A DNA stretch of 32,410 nt from NCBI GenBank assembly GCA_902802805.1, contig CADCNE010000002.1, forward strand, positions 1 to 32,410, read 5' to 3'. Every line of letters begins with the position of its first letter. Positions within the stretch are counted from its first letter, which is position 1. The notes below the pieces were generated by a model. The model saw only the letters and a program-made list of their open reading frames with translations, did no database searches and was not told the DNA's origin. The stretch is from an uncultured Eubacteriales bacterium. Lineage in GTDB: Bacteria; Bacillota; Clostridia; Christensenellales; CAG-138. The position numbers and the translations under genes are program-made. Below, in pieces: positions 29,870-32,410 of the stretch.

Positions 29870-29892
29870 TCTTTTTTTCGTGAGGGGCCTCG

Positions 29893-29921
29893 TTGCATTT
29901 GCGGCGGGATTATGGTATATT
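29893..29921 (+). promoter_or_regulatory. Promoter of coaBC
   Basis: TTGCAT (29893-29898) and TATATT (29916-29921), with an extended TGG, have a 17-base spacer; the same -35 hexamer occurs on the facing promoter. Confidence 0.85.
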
Positions 29922-29959
29922 CAACCTAACATGGGTGAATAGGCAAAGGAGGACGCACA

Positions 29960-31153
29960 ATGCTTCGGGGAAAGACCATTTTGCTGGGGGTGACTGGCGG
30001 CATCGCCTGCTTCAAGGCGGCGGCGCTGGCGTCCATGCTGAAAAAGCAGCATGCCGACGTGCAGGTCATCATGACGAAGAACGCCACCGAATTCGTCACG
30101 CCTCTGACCTTTGAGCAGCTCACGGGGAACCGGGCTTTGGTGGATACCTTCGATCGGAACTTCCGATACGACGTAGGCCATATCTCCGTGGCGGAACGGG
30201 CGGACTTCGTTCTCATCGCCCCCGCCACCGCCAACGTGATCGCCAAGCTCGCCCACGGCCTCGCGGACGACATGCTGACCACCACGGTCCTGGCGTGTAC
30301 CTGCCCCAAGGCCGCAGCGCCCGCCATGAACACCAACATGTATGAAAACCCGGTGACGCAGGACAATCTGGCCATCCTCAAAAAGTACGGCTGGGAGATC
30401 GTGGACCCCGCCAGCGGGCATCTGGCCTGCGGGGCCACGGGGAAGGGCCGTCTGCCGGAGCCGGAGGACCTTTTGGAGGTGTGCCTCCACGCCCTCGGGC
30501 ACGAAAAGGACATGGCGGGGAAGCGCTTGCTGGTCACCGCCGGTCCCACCCAGGAAGCTCTGGACCCGGTCCGGTATCTTACCAACCATTCCTCCGGTCG
30601 CATGGGCTATTCTATCGCCAAAGCAGCCGCCCGCCGGGGCGCGCAGGTGACATTGGTTTCCGGACCGACCGCCCTGAAAAAGCCCGCCTATGTGGAGACG
30701 GTGGATATCGTTTCCGCGGAGGATATGTACGAGGCGGTGACGGGTCGGGCTCCCGACATGGACATCATCATCAAGGCCGCCGCCGTGGCGGACTATCGCC
30801 CCGCTTCCGTGGCCGACAACAAGATCAAGAAGAAGGAAGGGGACATGACCATCCCCCTGGAGCGCACGAAGGATATCCTGGGCACCCTGGGCGAAGGAAA
30901 GCGCCCCGGCCAGTTCCTCTGCGGCTTTTCCATGGAGACGGAGAACATGGTGGCCAACAGCCGTAAAAAGCTGGAAAAGAAGCACCTGGACATGATCGCC
31001 GCCAACAACGTGAAGGTGGCGGGGGCCGGCTTCGGCGTGGACACCAACATCCTGACCCTCATTACCCCCGACGGCATGACTGAGTTGCCCCTGCTGAGCA
31101 AGGACGCGGCTGCCGACGCTCTGCTGGACGCCATATTGGAGCGGATGAGGTAA
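29960..31153 (+). CDS. coaBC: Bifunctional phosphopantothenoylcysteine decarboxylase/phosphopantothenate-cysteine ligase
   Basis: CoaBC couples 4'-phosphopantothenate to cysteine with CTP and then decarboxylates the product to 4'-phosphopantetheine. The 397-residue fusion has the FMN-dependent CoaC half first (VTGGIACFKAA, the catalytic histidine in HISVAERAD at His74, PAMNTNMYENP, and the active-site cysteine flap HLACGATGKGRLPEP). The CoaB half starts near residue 190 (LLVTAGPTQEALDPVRYLTNHSSGRMGYSIA, AAAVADYRP, KIKKK, FCGFSMETEN). AAAGGAGG precedes the ATG. The next gene starts two bases after its stop. Confidence 0.97.
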   Translation: MLRGKTILLGVTGGIACFKAAALASMLKKQHADVQVIMTKNATEFVTPLTFEQLTGNRALVDTFDRNFRYDVGHISVAERADFVLIAPATANVIAKLAHGLADDMLTTTVLACTCPKAAAPAMNTNMYENPVTQDNLAILKKYGWEIVDPASGHLACGATGKGRLPEPEDLLEVCLHALGHEKDMAGKRLLVTAGPTQEALDPVRYLTNHSSGRMGYSIAKAAARRGAQVTLVSGPTALKKPAYVETVDIVSAEDMYEAVTGRAPDMDIIIKAAAVADYRPASVADNKIKKKEGDMTIPLERTKDILGTLGEGKRPGQFLCGFSMETENMVANSRKKLEKKHLDMIAANNVKVAGAGFGVDTNILTLITPDGMTELPLLSKDAAADALLDAILERMR

Positions 31154-31155
31154 GA

Positions 31156-32241
31156 ATGGGCCGGATCGAAGAACTCAACAAGACGAAGGCCTGTTCACAG
31201 ACCTTTGATCATCCTGCTTGGGAGGAGCTGCTGTCCCTGCTCGGCCTGTACGGCGTTAAGGGCATGGAGAGCGTGGGCCTCGTCGACACCTCCCACGACG
31301 AGGCGGACATCCGCTGGAACTATATCATCGATAAAAAGTTCGTGCTGCGGCTCACCAACGCCCCTGAGATGACGGAGGCCCGGCTCCATGACATGAACCG
31401 GCTCATCGCCCGCTACGCAGACTTCGGCCTCCGCTGCCCCGCATTCCTGCCGGGGACGGACGGGCTGTTCTTCCACGGCTGGGGCGTGTTCACGGCGTAT
31501 CTTTCCGAATACGCGGACCTGCCCCTGGCAGACGAGGCGGAGCTTACCGAAGAGGAGAAGGACGCCCTGCGGCAGGAAGTATGCCTGTCCATTGCCGGAT
31601 TCATGGAGCGGTACAGGGGCGTGGACCTGATCCCCATCATGGGCATGTACAGCCTCTTCGACCTGTGCCCCTACGACGTGGTGGAGGGCTGCGACGAGAA
31701 GCAGTGGAACATGAATAACCTGACTGCCGCCCTGCGCAAGATTGGGGAGGACGGCCTGGCTCAGGAGCTTATCGCGAAGAACGAGGCGGTCCGGGCCCGG
31801 CTCCTGGCGGTGTATAAGGACCTGCCCCGGTGCGTGACCCAGGGGGACGAGGGCTTTGGCAACGTGCTCGTCAGCGAGGACAAACACCTGGTGGGGCTCA
31901 TCGATTTCAACCTGGCCGGCACGGACGTCTGCGTGAACCTGATCGCTAACAACGCCGATTTCGACCTGGACGTCATGCACGACAAGCCCATCGAAGTCGA
32001 AGAAACCCTTGAGAAAGCCTTGGCGAGCTATCGAAAGAACGCCGGCATGCTGCTGGAGGTCTATCACGCCACGGACGCGGAGCGGGCCGCCCTCCGTGAT
32101 TACGCCTGGATCGTCCTCGCCTCCCAATGGCCCTACGCCAGCGCCTTTGAAAAGCGGCTGGATAAAGAGGAAACGCGGCCTTCCATCCTGGCCCTGCTCC
32201 ATGAGATCGCCTCGCTGGATATGAATAGACTGGCCGTATAG
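31156..32241 (+). CDS. APH-fold phosphotransferase-like protein
   Basis: The 361-residue cytosolic protein has the aminoglycoside-phosphotransferase/choline-kinase fold. The N-lobe includes IRWNYIIDKKFVLRLTNAPE, with a lysine for ATP. The catalytic loop is CVTQGDEGFGNVLVSEDKHLVGLIDFNLAGTD near residue 225-255, in which the D of QGD is the base and DF of IDFNLAG replaces the DFG metal site. The usual H of HGD is a Q here. The substrate may be a small alcohol or sugar; there is no evidence for antibiotic resistance. It starts two bases after the coaBC stop and is co-transcribed with it; whether it acts in CoA metabolism is unknown. Confidence 0.8.
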   Translation: MGRIEELNKTKACSQTFDHPAWEELLSLLGLYGVKGMESVGLVDTSHDEADIRWNYIIDKKFVLRLTNAPEMTEARLHDMNRLIARYADFGLRCPAFLPGTDGLFFHGWGVFTAYLSEYADLPLADEAELTEEEKDALRQEVCLSIAGFMERYRGVDLIPIMGMYSLFDLCPYDVVEGCDEKQWNMNNLTAALRKIGEDGLAQELIAKNEAVRARLLAVYKDLPRCVTQGDEGFGNVLVSEDKHLVGLIDFNLAGTDVCVNLIANNADFDLDVMHDKPIEVEETLEKALASYRKNAGMLLEVYHATDAERAALRDYAWIVLASQWPYASAFEKRLDKEETRPSILALLHEIASLDMNRLAV

Positions 32242-32278
32242 ACCGCATATTTATAAATCAAACGCATAAGAAGGAATA

Positions 32279-32330
32279 GGACCTCGCCCGTCGGGACAGA
32301 ATAGGCGAAAAGCACGGGGGTTGGAGGTCC
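32279..32330 (+). promoter_or_regulatory. Ribosome-site-sequestering hairpin before the last gene
   Basis: GGACCTC (32279-32285) pairs perfectly with GAGGTCC (32324-32330), which contains most of the GGAGG ribosome site of the gene starting at 32337; an inner CGCC/GGCG helix is possible. TTTTCC follows. It could be a translational switch or a weak terminator of the upstream operon. Confidence 0.45.
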
Positions 32331-32336
32331 TTTTCC

Positions 32337-32410
32337 ATGGAACTGACACGAAAGCAAATCATCCTGATCGCGGTCATCAGCGGCGTCATCCTGCTGCTGA
32401 CGGTGGCGGC
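32337..32410 (+). CDS. N-terminal fragment of a membrane-anchored or secreted protein
   Basis: The first 24 codons of a gene run off the right edge. The ATG at 32337 follows GGAGG by nine bases. The protein begins MELTRKQIILIAVISGVILL, a short charged head plus a hydrophobic segment, so it is a signal anchor or lipoprotein-like leader. The family cannot be decided. Confidence 0.65.
   Translation, partial: MELTRKQIILIAVISGVILLLTVA

Overview
The window looks like chromosomal core DNA from a GC-rich member of the Clostridia (Bacillota), plausibly a gut lineage related to Oscillospiraceae or Christensenellales. The evidence is the combination of a lysine riboswitch in front of lysA, a phenylalanine T-box in front of pheST, strong AGGAGG-type ribosome binding sites, TTGACA/TATAAT promoters with 17-base spacers, a CoaX-type pantothenate kinase and a PadR-controlled flavoprotein operon. 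The genus assignment is inference. No phage, transposase, integrase or CRISPR array is visible.

Layout. Positions 1-70 hold the start of a membrane protein on the minus strand. 168-1175 is the rplM-rpsI operon with promoter and terminator. 1237-1896 is a YczE-like membrane protein on the minus strand, enclosed between the true rpsI end and a decayed second copy of the rpsI 3' end plus terminator (about 1971-2053). 2058-5296 is a PadR-autoregulated operon with three flavodoxin-fold proteins and a P-loop kinase-like protein. 5356-7336 (minus) holds an esterase and an ATP-grasp ligase. 7462-9482 holds a GNAT acetyltransferase, a PAP2 phosphatase and a TIM-barrel isomerase. After a pair of palindromic repeats, 9723-11717 encodes a Ttd14-like NTPase-CYTH fusion and a ribokinase. 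11728-13373 is the riboswitch-lysA unit. 13381-15979 is a LysR regulator divergent from a PutP-type sodium symporter. 16030-18653 is an MFS transporter divergent from guanine deaminase. 18719-19674 encodes two small zinc-ribbon membrane proteins. 19752-23510 is T-box-pheS-pheT. 23479-25028 encodes a ComEC-like metallo-beta-lactamase lipoprotein and TrmO. 25117-26326 encodes an SPFH protein and a ribbon-helix-helix protein. 26393-27595 is a secreted M15 peptidase. 27596-28014 is a repeat-rich non-coding stretch with a candidate small RNA. Then come tRNA-Thr(GGU), coaX and an ECF S component (probably pantothenate), the divergent coaBC and an APH-fold protein, and finally the start of another membrane or secreted protein.

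The clearest functional grouping is coenzyme A synthesis at 28212-31153: an uptake component, the first kinase and the bifunctional CoaBC are expressed from two facing promoters with matching -35 boxes. Other groups join translation (rplM, rpsI, pheST, trmO, tRNA-Thr) with amino-acid and purine metabolism.

The observations most worth a second look are: three genes whose predicted transcription start falls on, or one base before, the A of the ATG (leaderless mRNAs); the duplicated rpsI tail framing yczE; an orphan consensus promoter followed by a short RNA-like segment between two 46-base repeats; three flavodoxin-fold proteins with partly complementary motifs; the Ttd14-like fusion; structured leaders before the ECF gene and the last gene; and divergent promoters that share one -35 hexamer at trmO/SPFH.
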